NCBI RefSeq assembly: GCF_019578655.1
Contig: NC_063264.1
Coordinates: 3,906,001-3,970,000 of the forward strand
Length of the DNA stretch: 64,000 nucleotides
Direction: 5' to 3'
Source: Ricinus communis
Taxonomy: Eukaryota; Streptophyta; Magnoliopsida; Malpighiales; Euphorbiaceae
The notes under the pieces were generated by a model that was not told where the DNA came from, did not search any database, and saw nothing but the letters and a program-made list of their open reading frames with translations. The translations under genes were made by a program, and so were the position numbers. Positions 1 through 13,600 of the stretch are shown piece by piece (within the stretch, counting starts at the first letter, position 1; every line of letters begins with the position of its first letter).

Positions 1-150
1 AACAGTCCTTGGATCACACCGCCACCAAACGCATCCTTTGTATTATATGGATCATGAGGTGCCATAAGGCTTGAAAATGATATGTGGACACCGTAGTTTG
101 GTGGGGGAAATTGAGGCCACTTGTGATCGATAATAAATGGGTCCAAAATC
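1..150 (-). CDS. Unrecognised coding exon, gene runs off the left edge
   Basis: On the minus strand one frame stays open from about position 150 to the window edge and reads like real protein, with the words DHKWPQFPPPNYGVHISF and HDPYNTKDAFGGGVIQGL. Base composition here is clearly less AT-rich than the flanks. I do not recognise the family. A competing reading in another frame also makes sense: an exon ending in a good CAG|GTAAGA donor near 240, spliced to an exon ending in FKPYGTS with a stop at 52-54. The two cannot both be right. The transcript would continue, or have just ended, to the left; its 5' part would lie to the right, within 150-900. Confidence that some coding exon is here is moderate; the frame is not settled. 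Confidence 0.35.
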
Positions 151-239
151 AAAGACTTGATGCAAATATTTAGGGTCAAAGCAAGATCCTTTTTTAGAAT
201 ATAATTAATAATTTAGAGACTATGAAAAGCTCTTTCTTA

Positions 240-2098
240 CCTGCCTTATATTTCTCATTAACCCATCCTGTCAAATTATCCAATGGCAACCATTGGCAAT
301 TGAATGCTTGTTTAATCAAAACTTAAAGCCATGATTGGTCATTTGCTTGGAGAACTGATATTATTTTTTTCAAGGAAAACTTGTATTTCTATTGCCTAAC
401 ATTTTGCTTTTTGGTATTATGATGTTAGCCTGACTTCAACAACCTTTTTGTGAAATCAATGTATATTCACAGTGTAGCTTAATTAGTACTGAAGTCCTTT
501 CTATAATTCTGAGACTTTGAATTCGAATTTTAATTAGAACCAATTCGTAGAAATAAATAAAAATTAATGTGCTGTTGTTTCCAATTTATAAAGTTTTAAT
601 TGAAAGATGGAAAATTAATATTTCTAATGTTTGCCAGTAAATAGCAAACTGGACCAGCTAATTCAGACAAATTTAAATGATCATATCACATTGCTTAAGA
701 ATGACTAATTAATATAAACAAACGTAGACCTTATTAGGACATGACAGTGACCTTGACAATGGAGTTTAAAGGATACCTCTTTTGACTCCTACTTGGAGTG
801 AGGAGGAGATAGGAGGCGGGTGAAGCAGCAGCAACACTGAGAAGCATTTACCATAAACAGTCTGATTCCAATCTTAAATGGAAAGAAATACAGGTTGGCC
901 TGCTAAAGATTTTGATCAGAGGCAGAAGACAATAAAGAAGAATGGGAAGTGGGCATTGGAAGGAAAAGCAAGAAAAAGGAAATTAAGTGATACCATATGT
1001 AGACTGTGCAACATGGATCTTACTGTGTCTGTTTCAAGCGTCCTACCTACCTAGTACTACTGTAAAAGCTAACCATTACTTCGCAATTCAAAAACTTTCA
1101 TTACAGCAGCGTATTAAATAATTCGAGATAAATCAGAAAATTTAGCTTTTCTTTTTCCACTTACACCACCCATCTTTCACTTCCCTTTTACATATAGAAA
1201 TAAGTGCAATTTAAGAGATATGCAGATCAAAATATACTGCTTTTGGAGTGATTGTAGAGGTGCCGGGTTAAGTAAATGCTCGAAAGAACAGTGGGTACTG
1301 TTTTGGGAATGCCAAAAACAACATATGGGGGAGAAGAAAAAGAGAAAAAAAAAAAAAAAAAGGATGCAGTGTGATTTTCAAGTAAGAGCTTAAAGTAGAG
1401 GCAATTTTCTAATGCAATTGCTTTGGACTGCGCAAATTTTGCAATCACAGATGGGGCATTTAGTGGTTAGAAAGTCTATCTTTTGCTGTTAGATTATGAA
1501 ATAAAAAACACTCGAAACAGCGGTTGCTTTACGCTCTTTGAGCATCTCTTTTTTTTTTTTTTTCTTTTGCTTTAAGAGCTTTTCATGATGACACTTACCA
1601 TAATTACGCATAACAAAGATTCAACAGCAGCACAAATTTCTATCCTAATAAAGCTCAGCATCACCGGACCCCTACCTTAACTTTATTATTTCCTCAATCT
1701 TTGCTTATGTATTGCTTACCTTCACATCACTATCAAATAGACAATTATCTGCACAATGTCCATTGGTTTCATAAATTGTTGCTAATATTGCAGGTAACGT
1801 TTTTGTACCAAATGACAATAGTTCCATAATTGTTAATGGACTGAAAAGAAGTAAGGAGGGCGAAACTAACCGCAATGAACTTACAGAAAAATGAGGATAT
1901 TTTATATAGATATGATAACTTACAGAAAATTTACACTTCATACATTATACAAACACGGCAACCAGTCGTTGCAAGTTAAAGGGAATGAGATGCACATCCT
2001 TCACAGAAGTCACAAAAAGAGAAAAAAGAAAAAAAAAAACAAAAGGAATTGGAACCTTTTGCCTCTTATAAATTAATAACTCAAACACGAACTTAATA
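240..2098. other. Intergenic or intronic stretch, 3' side of the WDL gene
   Basis: I see no convincing gene. The stretch holds scattered A and T runs (near 1335 and 1550) and, towards 2000, the probable 3' untranslated region of the minus-strand WAVE-DAMPENED2-like gene. Some of 240-900 may belong to the unresolved gene at the left edge. Confidence 0.5.
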
Positions 2099-4080
2099 CT
2101 AAACACCAATGCTTTCAGTACTCTCTTCGTTTACCTCAGGTGGATTTGAGTTGTCCTTTTCTTGCCCATTTTCATCAATTTTGCATACAGCATGGCCGTT
2201 CAGGATGTTATATTGATCCTTTCTGTTAACATCTTCTTTGCAACTGCCCAAGCTCTGTCGACTTCCCCGGCCGCAAGCTCCTTTAACCTTGTCTATCTGA
2301 GATGGATTTACTGCATTACTGCAGCTCTTCCTTCTGCCCAGCTTCGGTGATTTTGCGCGAGTTGGTGGAAGCTGGGACTCAGACAAAGGTCAGAAACAAG
2401 ATATTGATCATAAATAGAACAAGAAATTGTTTCTGTAGTTTTTAGTAAGTTCCGTTGGTTATAATACCATTAATTTCCTTTAATATTGCAATATTAACAA
2501 ATCAATATTTCCTAAAATATCACGTACTTGAAAATAATCAGCAGAATATGGGAATGAGGGCATCAGCAGTACCTTTTTCAGCTCGGTCTTTGGTGGTGGT
2601 CCCTCATGGTAGAAACTTGGCATCGGATTAGCCTTAAACAACAAGCTCTTCCTCAATTGCTTGATGTCTGCCTCCTTCTCTTCCTTAAAATTCAGAATTG
2701 ATAATAAAAATAAAGATAAAGAAAGCATTTCAGAATCATCTACCTTAACAACCAAAGAAGAATTGCTTGTATAATAAGGACATGAGAGAGAACTACATTT
2801 GCAGTTCTAACTAGCCTTTTATTGTGAGATGCTTCAAGTAATTTACCTTGGTCCTTGCTTCACTCTCGGTTTTCTCAGCCTCCAATGCTTGGTGTTTCTC
2901 TTCCAACTTTGAATAGAACTATTCGATGATAGGATGATAAAGACATTGCATCTATGTTATAAACATTGATGATTATAAAAAAAATAAAGCCAAAATAGTA
3001 CGCAGGGTGATATAAGCAATACCTCCTTCCGTTTCTCAGCACGTTCTGAGCACCTAAATACTGGAGCTGATGCAGCAGCACTCCTGGACTTAGTAGTCCG
3101 AGCAGATGCTGCAGTACTATACACAGTCAAGGTATGAAACCAGTTTCAAAGCAGGTACTGTACCAAAAAGATGGCAGAAGCATAAAAAATAGCATAAAGA
3201 AAACTAAATTGAATATATAACTTCAATAGCATGAGGATACATGGAAGTGACAGAACAAGTATCTTCTTCATCAGGATGCTTCTTGTTATTTGGTTGCAAT
3301 GGCTTTCTCGATACTCCAAGTGGCTGCAGTTAAGCAAGCATGTAGACCAACAATGAAAATTTTTCTATGAACCAGATTTCATTAGCATTACATTTCCCAA
3401 CAATTTCATAATTCTACTAAATATTCCAACAGGTATCTATTTTCAAAAGCCACAGCTATTGATTTGGAAAGAACGAGTTAACTTTCATTTGGACGAATAG
3501 TTACTACTAGATATCTATGCTTGGCTGCAGAAGTTACCTGATTCTGCTTTATGGTGTTTGGATGTAGCACATTGTTTGAATAAGATGATTTTGTGCCAGC
3601 AGTGGCACTAAGGTCAGATCCAGTAGGTCGAATTCCAGATGAAGCACGTTTTTCAGTTGCTAGGGCAAATGGCTGAGGAACTGTGTGTTTTGTACGAACA
3701 ACTCCAGCAGCAGCTTTTGATGCATGCTTAACACGGGGCCGACACTTATTATCATCTTTTGTTTTCTCATTTCCTGATTTGACCTTCTCCTCATCCACAA
3801 AGTTTGAGCTCACAACATTCTTGTCCTCCTTACTTTTTTCAGCACAGGGAACTTCAGTAGTCTCAAATGCAACTTCAGTTGTACATTCCTTCACCTCATA
3901 TTCTTTTGCCTCAGAGCTCTCCTCTGAACTCTGAAGCTCTGGTACCCCATTGATAGGCTCATACGACTCTAGAACATTGGGAACAGTTTCGTGAGTGGAA
4001 TCATGGGAAACACCATTGGAATAAACAACAACACAATCTGACTCCTTGTCCATGCATATATCAGTGACTTCTACTCCCAT
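2099..4080 (-). CDS. WAVE-DAMPENED2-like (TPX2-family) microtubule protein
   Basis: Six coding exons on the minus strand: 4080-3538, 3323-3241, 3116-3023, 2918-2847, 2683-2573 and 2371-2099. Frames join exactly and give 391 aa. The N-terminus begins [12 protein letters not shown], the usual opening of long WDL proteins. The first exon is acidic and ends in the conserved block [17 protein letters not shown]. The TPX2/WVD2 domain lies at about residues 227-301: [20 protein letters not shown] (KLEEK at 244-248), a charged helix, then [20 protein letters not shown]. The C-terminal 90 residues are basic (SPKLGRRKS). Family members bind and bundle cortical microtubules and affect cell expansion and organ twisting; that role is inferred from the family. 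The reading frame extends upstream to an ATG at 4191, but a TTGCAG acceptor just before 4084 makes 4080 the likelier start. Confidence 0.93.
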
Positions 4081-4083
4081 TGC

Positions 4084-5440
4084 ACTGCAACAAGAAACAC
4101 AATCATCAGAATCATGAAATTGGTTATATTCAAATGTCTCTGCATCAAAGCTCATCTGTTTAAAGTCAGATGTTAAATCACCACATATCATCTACTGCTA
4201 ACAATTTTATCTCTGTAGCAAATATCAGTACAGTTCATTTGATTATGAATTGGCTATCAGAAAATTTTAATAATGTTCGACATCCCTAAACAATGCATCG
4301 AATAAAGGAAGGGCTATATTCAATTCACAGTGGATAGTATTAAAAGTGCAAGAGCACCACTATTTGTTGATCTAAGAACTACTGAAGTATTCTGCAATAA
4401 AAGAAAAACTAAAAGGAAATAAAATAAAAAATTTGTGTTTGTTTCACAAAACTTATTTTAGAAGCAGTTAACTACTGATGTATATTTGTCAAAAACAAAG
4501 AACATGTGAAGATACGGATTTTAATGTAAGTGGAAGAAAAATAATCATGGCTTCAGCAAATAACAAACTTTAAAGCGGAGATTGAAAAAGGCACAAGTGA
4601 CGATTTAACTTGCAAACTCATAAGAATAGCGAAGAAAAATAGCATTAAGATAGTAACTGCAAAATCAGGGGCCAAATGAAATAAGGACAAAAGAAAGAGA
4701 GGGAGAACCAAGAAGGGATATCTATACTAGCCCCTTAATTGCTGTTTTAAGGGAAATATGCAGTTTTTTGTGGCACCAAAAAGGCATGCAGTTGACAGAT
4801 TGACTTGATTTACAGTGGAGAATTCAACAGCCATGTGTAGAAATAAAAGAAAAAGTTCAAGATTATACTGTCATTTGCACCGAGCATATGAAAATCTCTG
4901 GTGACGCACATAGTAGCATAATCCTTACTAAGAAAAATGTTCAATTCTCTAGGATTCCACTAATCGTAAAAGCTATAAACGTTCTACTCGGCAACCAAAC
5001 ACACTAAACAACTCTAAAGACATAAAAAGAAGGGCTTTCAAGAAAAGAAAAGGAACCCACATTTTCAAATCAAAAACCCATTATAAAAGCTCTTCAAAAG
5101 GTAATGAAGCAGATCAAAATATCAAAACGAAAATTTGAAAAAAGAAAACAGATCAAAAAAGAGCAGATAAAGATAAGAACTTTGAAGGTACATTACATTT
5201 AAATTACATAAAAATGGGGTTGAGAAGAGGAGATCTAAAGAGTGAAAGATTGAAATAGAGAAGTGTGATAAAATTAGTAAAACAACTTACGGTTAATCGG
5301 TCCGATCTGATGAAGAGAAAATGCGCTGTAGAATAGTTTGATTGTTGGTTTTGTTGGATTATGGAGGCTGTGAGTGTGTGTATGTCTGTTTGCGTTTGTA
5401 AGTGTTTGTTTCTGTTGCTGTCCTGTCCTCTTTAATATAT
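4084..5440 (-). promoter_or_regulatory. Leader exon, 1.2-kb leader intron and promoter of the WDL gene
   Basis: A donor (CC|GTAAGTTG) at 5290 pairs with the TTGCAG acceptor at 4086-4085, leaving TGCA before the start codon. This defines a non-coding first exon from 5291 to roughly 5400 and a leader intron of 1206 bp. The exon is rich in CT and TGTT words. Long leader introns near plant start codons often raise expression; here that is inference. No clear TATA box was identified. Confidence 0.6.
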
Positions 5441-5583
5441 GTATATATTAATAACTTTATCTCTCTCTCGTCGGTGTTTTCACGCCGTTACTGCACGGCC
5501 GTTAAATTTTTTAAATTTTGAAGATAAGAATTCCCCTCTTCCTTTTTTTGAATTTGATCTCAGATTCTTTTACAGATATTTTA

Positions 5584-5610
5584 TTATTTATTTATTTATT
5601 TATTTACTTA
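5584..5610. repeat. TTTA microsatellite
   Basis: Six to seven tandem TTTA units, AT-rich simple sequence upstream of the WDL gene. Confidence 0.85.
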
Positions 5611-5807
5611 TCGTACTTAAAATTTAACCGACGAACAATATTCAACTCGCATCTTTAAGAATGACTATGAATTTTGAATTTTACTGACTATAGAAAAATA
5701 ATAATTAAATAAATAATAAAGTTTTACTAATATAAATACCACTTACACGCAAGATTTCTATTTGGTTTTTTTCTGTATCAATTCACTCTACTTTTTGTAT
5801 GTTCATA

Positions 5808-5811
<4 letters not shown>

Positions 5812-5849
<38 letters not shown>
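5812..5849. repeat. TA dinucleotide microsatellite
   Basis: About 19 uninterrupted TA units, likely length-polymorphic. Confidence 0.95.
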
Positions 5850-5851
<2 letters not shown>

Positions 5852-8800
5852 CTTATTTCTAAATTTAGATTTTAATAAAATGAGAAAACTCTTTAATCAG
5901 ATTAATATGATAACATAATTTATTTAATATCGTGTCCTCATATTACGTGATATATTTATTTATATAGTATTTTTATAATTTATGAAAAATCTAACAAGCT
6001 ATAAATTGTCTTTCATTTATGTTTATCTATAAAAATAAAAATACATAAAATTCAAAAAATTTCCATCTAAAATAGACCACTCGTGCTATACTTATTTATA
6101 TAGCATAAAACAGGATTGCAATCTAATTATGGATTAAAGTAGATTATAACATGATTTATTAAAATTTATTGAATTTCTTTTGTTTTTCTGATGGGGACAG
6201 TCCAATATTTATAATGTTCAAGAATACCATAATAAAATATTGAAATGGGGTGCACATTTGCAAGTTAAGCTATAGTTATACTCATTTCTGTGCTTGAAAC
6301 TTGAATAGTATTTTAACATAAGACAAAATAAATAAACTCATGAGATGCACTTAAGAAAATTTTCATTAAGTTCATAAAAATATTTTTATGGATTAACTCA
6401 ACGAGTTAATCCCCCATTAATTAAGCATTCATTTTTTATATAAAACATATGTATGTTTTAGTGATTTTTACCCTTCTCTAAAATCTTATATATTTTCGTT
6501 AATATGCCAATATTTGTCAAATGTATGAAATGTTTTAGAACATCCCATTTTCAAATTATTATTTTTTAATTTTAAATATGGTATTGAGACCATTAATTTA
6601 TAGGGAAGAATAGTATCCAACTCATGTTAGTTGTCATATTCTCCATTTATTATATTGCAAGAAAATTATTTGAAACATTTAAGTCCATTTTTCTCATGTA
6701 CAAACAAAAATTTACCAACTTCCATTGGTTACAACAAGTCAAGAACCCATAGTTTTCTAGTGCTCACTACATGTCATCTTTTTGTTTCAACTCCCATAAA
6801 TGTAAGTTCCATCTCAATTATTTTTAATATAATATTTATTTATGAAATTTTTAGCTGATCTTAAAGTGGAGAAGTTTCAAGTTCGATTGTTTTTTTATTC
6901 ATCGTCTATTTATATTTATAGAAGTTTTATATAATAAAATATGTAAGAACATAATCGATACTAGACATTTAATAAATGAAAAGAAAAATTTAAAGGCCAA
7001 TTTAAACTCATCCAATATAAATTTATAATCATCGAATTTATTAAATAAATAGTTGATCATTCGTTATCTCAAACAACAAGTCTAGGTATAGCTTTCTAAA
7101 ATAAAAAAAAAAATAAAAAAAAATAAAAAAGAGTCTAGGTATAGCACCTTAATTCTATTCTAAACTAATTCCATATGAAGGCTATTAATTTTGCCTCAAA
7201 TAATTTATTAATTGAATTAGGATACAGTTGTTAGTCTTTCATTAGCCACTTAATTGATAATGTAAGAAACAAGAGGGCACAAGAATGCTACCCAAAAGGA
7301 AAGCCTAACAATTTTGGTTAGCGATGACAAAGTGTGGACAAAGAATTGCCAGGCAGTTTGCTTTGTCTTCTCACCCATTTTTTTATGTTAAGGCAGCCCT
7401 AGGGTTTCATTTCATAAAGAACCAGAACCACCCTTCTTCTTCTTTCCTTAATTGAGAATCTTGTCTTTCATTCTAAAGTACCTTCAATCTCATATTATTT
7501 ATGAGCATCACTCTCCACAAAATGCCACATTATTTTCTTCTTTAAACTGTCCCCAACAAATTCTGTTCCCTTCTTCCCCCTTATTTTAGTTTCTTTTCTC
7601 CCAAAAGTTTATGCTATCCAATGTCTTTAATTAGTGCTCGATAATTTTGCAAGTACAATTGAGAATGGTGAACAGATTCCTCCTAACCCATTAAAAAATT
7701 TAAGCTTTATGATAATATATATTAGCTTTTGGCTTGCTTGTGGTTAGTCATGGTCATCCCTAACAACCTCTAAATTCTAATTGCTCTGATTAAATGTGAT
7801 CATTAAAATTAGGACTATGATTGTAGAAAGTTCAAGATCATATGATTGACTAACCCAAGTTCAAGTTCAAAATTATAAGTGATGTCTAAGTCAGTTTTAT
7901 ATGTACTTTAACTTAATTTATTTATTTAGATGGGTTTAAAAATGTATTTTCATACGTCAAGTATGTTCAAAAAAATTGCATGAGAAAGGTTACCCCAAAT
8001 ATAAAGTCAAGTGGTTAGCATTTTTTGTGGTGCAATTGAAGGGAAAAATATGTAAGGGTTTGGCTAGAAATGGTAAATTATAGAAAAAAGGATGATATGG
8101 GTGAGAAAGGAGTCATTTCTTAAACCATGTTCCTGAAAAATAGGAAAATTTCACAAAAGAATTAACCATTATAAGAAATCATATTTTTAACGTTATTTGG
8201 GTAGAGATTAGTTGGGAGGTTAAGGCATAATAACAGTTGGGTTTGTCAAATCGGCCAAGAAGATATGTTCGTATCTTAACCAGAAAGCAATAAAATAGAG
8301 AAGAGAAGACGTTCCATCTAATTATTATTGCTCAGGCCCCATTCTTCAATCTTTGATTATTCCTTCTTAACCCTTTTGATAAAGCCCTAACACCCTCTAA
8401 TTAATATTTATTACCCACTCCACTTTCAATCTCTACATACCCATTTTTGCCCCTTCACATTATTCTTCTTTTACTATATGATATTTTCTTTTTCTTCTGT
8501 GTCCTCACCAACAAAGTCTGGTAGGGTGCTTGCCTGGCTAGGGTTCCAAAAACCACCTTAAAAATCATTGTCCATGCAACTAGTTTTATGATTTTAAGCA
8601 TCGTGCTTTTAGTTTTGTATCTAACTTTGTATATTCTAAAAAGAATTAACTCATCCTGATTGATTGCCTATTTACAATCTAGATAAAATTATTAAAAAGA
8701 AATAGTTAAATATGGACTAATAATAATATAGAAACTAAAAATATTAAATTTAGTCATGACTATCAAATGAAGTTTGAATTCTAAACTTTAATTCAATAAT

Positions 8801-10606
8801 AAATTTATTCTTCCATATATAAATTAATTATTCGACTTTTATACGCGAATTACGTCTATTTTAAATTATCTTATAGATTATAGGGACTTTTGAGGTATGG
8901 AATATCTCACTTTTACTGAGAAATTAGAGAGAGAGAGAGAGAGAAGTAACATATGAAATTTCTGTTTGATTTGATATATTGGTCATTGATTAACCATCAA
9001 ATGAAACAACTTATCTATTAATTAAATTGTTACATATATTTTTGAAAAAAATAAAATAAAATAATCCACTATTTAGGAGGTTAAGCTTGATGTTAATGAA
9101 GATTTGAAGGGCAATTATAGAAAATCAAGATTATGAGGCAGAAATGGGATGGGAGGACAGAGAGGTGAGGGTGTAGGGTGGGATTTGTGAGCTGTGAAGA
9201 GAGGCTGTGAGTAGAGTAAAAGGAAGGGGTGGCACTGCCCATTTAATAGCTACAAGGCATAAAATCTGAATAATCACAAATAGGGTCCCACATGACTTGT
9301 GTCATCCCCACCATCAGACCATTAATCTTCAATATGAAGTGAATGATTGATCATCAAGATGGGTCCTAGGTACCAAGATAGTACATGCCAACGGCCATGA
9401 TTGATGACCTTCATGATCATCTACTATCTCTGGGTTTTCTTCAATTTCTTTTACCTAAAAGAAAAAGAAAAAGAAAAAGAAAAATTGAAAACCATGGAAT
9501 GTAAAATTCTCCACAAGTATAGGTGTATCCCACTTGTGCAAATGATTGAGAAAGGATGATATCATGTATCAGAGACATAGTTGCTGCTGGTTAATGTCAC
9601 AGGTTGAGTAGTGTGTACTATGTAATATGTATTTATGCTTGATGGATAATCAGTCAACGACCCTAAAATTCTGGACCACATTTGCTCGATTGGTGATGCA
9701 TCTCCCTTGGCATTCAATTCTTGCTACTTGTAATTTGTTGCTCCACCCAACTGCACTAATCCTTCTGTGTCCTAGTCGGCCCTTCTTTTTTTCTGTATCT
9801 ATTCTACATAGTCATAGAAATTTGCATGCCGTCTAGCTCATCTTTAAATTCTTTCCTTTCTCAATCATTGAGAAAAGAAAAGGGTGACATGTAAGAATCG
9901 AAGAGATTCCCAGTTCAGCTCTTTCTATTCACCGTTTATCAATTAGCTTATTGCATTTATTTATGAAAGAATAATAAATGACTCGAGTTAGTGAGTCTAT
10001 AGCATTTGTAAGGAGATGTGTACAAGAAAACTAGTGCTCTTAACCTATAAAGTTGTTAGGCTTTTGATGAATTTCTTTCTTTAAAGAAAAAGTCCGGTAC
10101 CATGCAAAACCAAAATATACGCCTTGTATGTTTAATCTAATTCCCTTCATATTGCCATCAAATACATATTTGTAATATAACACTACTCAAGCTTGTAACC
10201 AACATGTATAATTCTCACATACGCGTTTGATGATTCACTTTCATCAGCTTTAGTTTGTTCTCTGTTATTGGTTATCTAATCCAGCTATTTCTACTCCCAT
10301 CACTATGTATCAGATATTTGAATGCAATTCATTAGAGTTAAGTAGTCACATAATTTCATGTTATTTATTCAAAGAGAACTTCTTTACATTGATGCCAAAT
10401 TGATCGCATGAAATTTGATACAGAATGTGCAACAGATATCAGATCTCAGCAGTTGGCTCGAAGACAAACAACACAGGCCACCACTAGAGAAGGCAATAAG
10501 TGCTTGCACTGGTTGCATCGCATGGTTTCATCCAATTCCCTATCACAGTTCTTATTTTGCATTTTCACAGGAGATGCAGTATCTAAGAAGAGCTATGATG
10601 AATACA

Positions 10607-13600
10607 TCAGTACAAAGACAACTTGGCGAGAGTCAGCGCTAATACTTTCACTCCATTTCCTATATCCTGACTGGAGGCGTACTCTTCAGGTTTATGGCTA
10701 TATCCTGCAAAAGCAATAGTGTGTCAACTTTAGCTTGTTTTACTTAGTATTATTGATCATAAGGTCATCATCAAGTTAAAACTCTGCACTTTTGCGCATT
10801 AAGGGTTTTATTTGGTCAATCCATACTTATATATTGCACTTGAGCAAGGCTTTTCCTAAAAGAAAGTTTTTCTTGCCTCCACACAGGGTGCTGCACTAGC
10901 ATCGAATTTACAGTGAAACTCTAATTGCAGTAAACAGATTCAGTGGCATGAATTTTAACAAAAGGCTAGCAATAACTTTATGCTAAGTTCAAACCCACTA
11001 CAAGCATTTTCCACGATAACAATAAAAATTACCAACTGACAACGTAAGAAAAGCATTGAACTTAGAGTTATGAAGTAAAGCAAGTCAGACCTTTGTAACA
11101 TGGAATGAATAACATGCCCATTGGAGATATCCTGCAAGGACGTAATGTTGTATGATTAGTTGATTTTTTGGTCAATGGAACAAAAAAGGATAAGTGCAGT
11201 CTCCTAGTTTTGTGGAACCTAATTAAGCAAGTATGCATAACTAAGGTAGAAGTTCATGACAGAATTTATCAACTAGTACAACTGGAACAAACATCGAATG
11301 AATAGTATATACCAATGCCCATCGCTTGGGCAGAGGTTCAGGAAAAGGACAATGACAACAGAACTTTTGATTGAATATCAGCTCTGTTTATGGAAAAGTG
11401 AAAGTCCAGCATATAATATCTCTTACCTAGCCATAAACAATGAATCATGGTAAGCTCTGCTAATCATCAACTTATGTGTCAGGTTTAACTCTTTTGATGC
11501 AACTTCCATGGCCTCAATTATTGACTTATCAGAGAGGGCTGGTGGATCCTGATTTATGATCTTGAATTCTGATAGCTTGACACCACGTTTTTTGGCAATT
11601 GTAATAGCCGATTGCTGAATCTTCTCAATTACATTATTTCTTCGCTTTTCATCAATATCTCGTGTGTCTGCCAAAACATCAAACAAAGAAGAAGAATATG
11701 CTATTCAGGTATTTCAATAATCAATTAGTTGAAGAGTCTAAATAACCTCAGGAAACACCATTAACGCCAACTTAATTGTACTCAAACTGTAAGTCGGTTA
11801 AAAAAACTCAAGTCACAGTAAAAATCATACCAATTTCTAGGTGTGAGTTGCTTGGGATACTGTTGATTGCTCCAGGATGCAACTCAAGAATGCCTTAAGA
11901 ATATAAAGCATTAATTCCAACATAGATCTATGAAAAGTGAAGATAGTGCAAAAGAGAAAGGAATTCAACCATAATGTATGGTGGAATGCAAAGAAAACAT
12001 GACGCACCTACAGTACCGACAGTATCAATTGAACTGGATTCTAGCACATGTTTCTCAACAGCTAGTGCCAACTCTGCAGCTGCCAATCCTGCATCATTTC
12101 TGATCCAAATGATGCATGTAAAAGTTAAACTACTTATTTTGAGTGAACAAGAAAATGGAACAAGTTGAAAAACAGTTAAGATGAATTTGAAACGTTTAGA
12201 ATGAACATCATATATGAACTTGCTTGTTATTTGCCACTTTCCCTTACACCCACGACATATACAGGAAAAGAAATTATTTGAAAGAAATTTGGAAGATTTT
12301 GTATTTTCCTGAAAAGAATTAAAGATTGTCAATTCATAAAAAGAAAATGGAAAAACAATTGTGAAACAAGGGTCTCGCTTGTGAAAAATAGAGAATATAG
12401 AACGTACAAAAATCTGTTAAAATAGCATAGAAGAATGCATGCGCATACAATCAAATGCCCATAAATTTCTCTTTTCAAAGAGAAGAATTACAAGGAATTT
12501 AGCAAAAGTAAAATAAGGTGCACCGGTTGATAAAGGTTAAAGAAAGCCTGCAGCAAACAAGCATGTGCACAAGGCTGACAATCACCTGTTTGGCATCAAG
12601 ACAGCACCCGCATGACCACCATTGCCTTCAAAGTCTACTTTTATGCTTGCAGGGGCTGCAATTGCGGTTACTACACCAATTGATATACCTGAATTACAGT
12701 TAAAAATTGATTATTAAAGGCAGAAGATTTATGTGTATAAAGTTATAATATTACAAGTAAGACGTAGCCTACCTTCTGCCTCCAGAATGGGCCCCTGTTC
12801 TATATGCAGCTCCACAAAAGCAGAGTAACTTCCCTTCTTCAGGAATACACTAGACAACTCATCTTGATCTTTTGCATACCCAGCAGATCTAGCAGCCTCT
12901 AGAAATGATATATTTTGGTTGTCAAATGTTGACTTCAGAGCTTCTGCAAGTGCCTCACTCCCTGACAATAAGCGGCTGCACATCAAGGGTAATGCATAAT
13001 CTCATAAGATTGACTGGAATGAGCACATATGCAGCCTCTAGATTTGAAAACAAAATAATACTACGAAATAGAAACACTGATATGGGTTTAACCATGTGAT
13101 GGTCCTGACCTTCCCAAGCAGCTAATCCCAAAACGAGTTGGCTCTTCTGAGGTGAATAAGATGACCTCCAACGACCTTCTAGTCTTGAATCCAGATCTGT
13201 GATAGTCTGAATCAGGATATGATTGTCCAAAACTAGGCATTAACAAGGATAAATCTGGAATCACCAGTCGAATCATAAGATATTATTTATATTTGTTGAA
13301 ACCATGAACATTCTTTTAGAAAATCAAATCAGACAACACAAGAAGACTAGTTAAACTTATCGTTTCCAAACAACATTACTTAAGTATGTATTAGATTAGA
13401 AAACTGTTTAAGAAAATAAATAGATATATAACAATAAGTAATTAGGTGCAACATCGGAATGGGAACAACCAGAGGTGGCCTATGTTTCATTCAGGAATAA
13501 AATGTTCCGGATCTCTTTCCAAGTACTTTGAAATTATACATTGTGCTATGCTCAACTCTCAACTTGGGGTTTTAATCAGTTTCAAACTTGGTGCGTGTGA

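Larger units (their letters stand above)
5450..10400. other. Five-kilobase intergenic stretch without a recognised gene
   Basis: No frame on either strand shows sustained coding character or a familiar domain. Simple repeats are a GA run at 8926-8944 and an AAAAG run at 9458-9486. The part from about 9100 to 9440 is less AT-rich and has word repeats such as GATTGATGACC and ATGATCATC. It could be a distal regulatory region or an RNA gene, but I recognise no tRNA, snRNA or known miRNA sequence in it. Confidence 0.5.

Noticed and set aside
878..1054. Plus-strand frame of 58 codons starting MERNTGWPAKDFD
   Set aside because: No recognisable domain, no TATA box or splice signals, and low-complexity Lys-rich content; probably chance.
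9100..9440. Possible miRNA or other RNA gene
   Set aside because: No known conserved plant miRNA sequence and no clear long hairpin could be found by eye.
10408..10719. Plus-strand open frame of about 100 codons
   Set aside because: It is the reverse strand of the last AAH exon and its flank, and the AAH reading is supported by homology and splicing.
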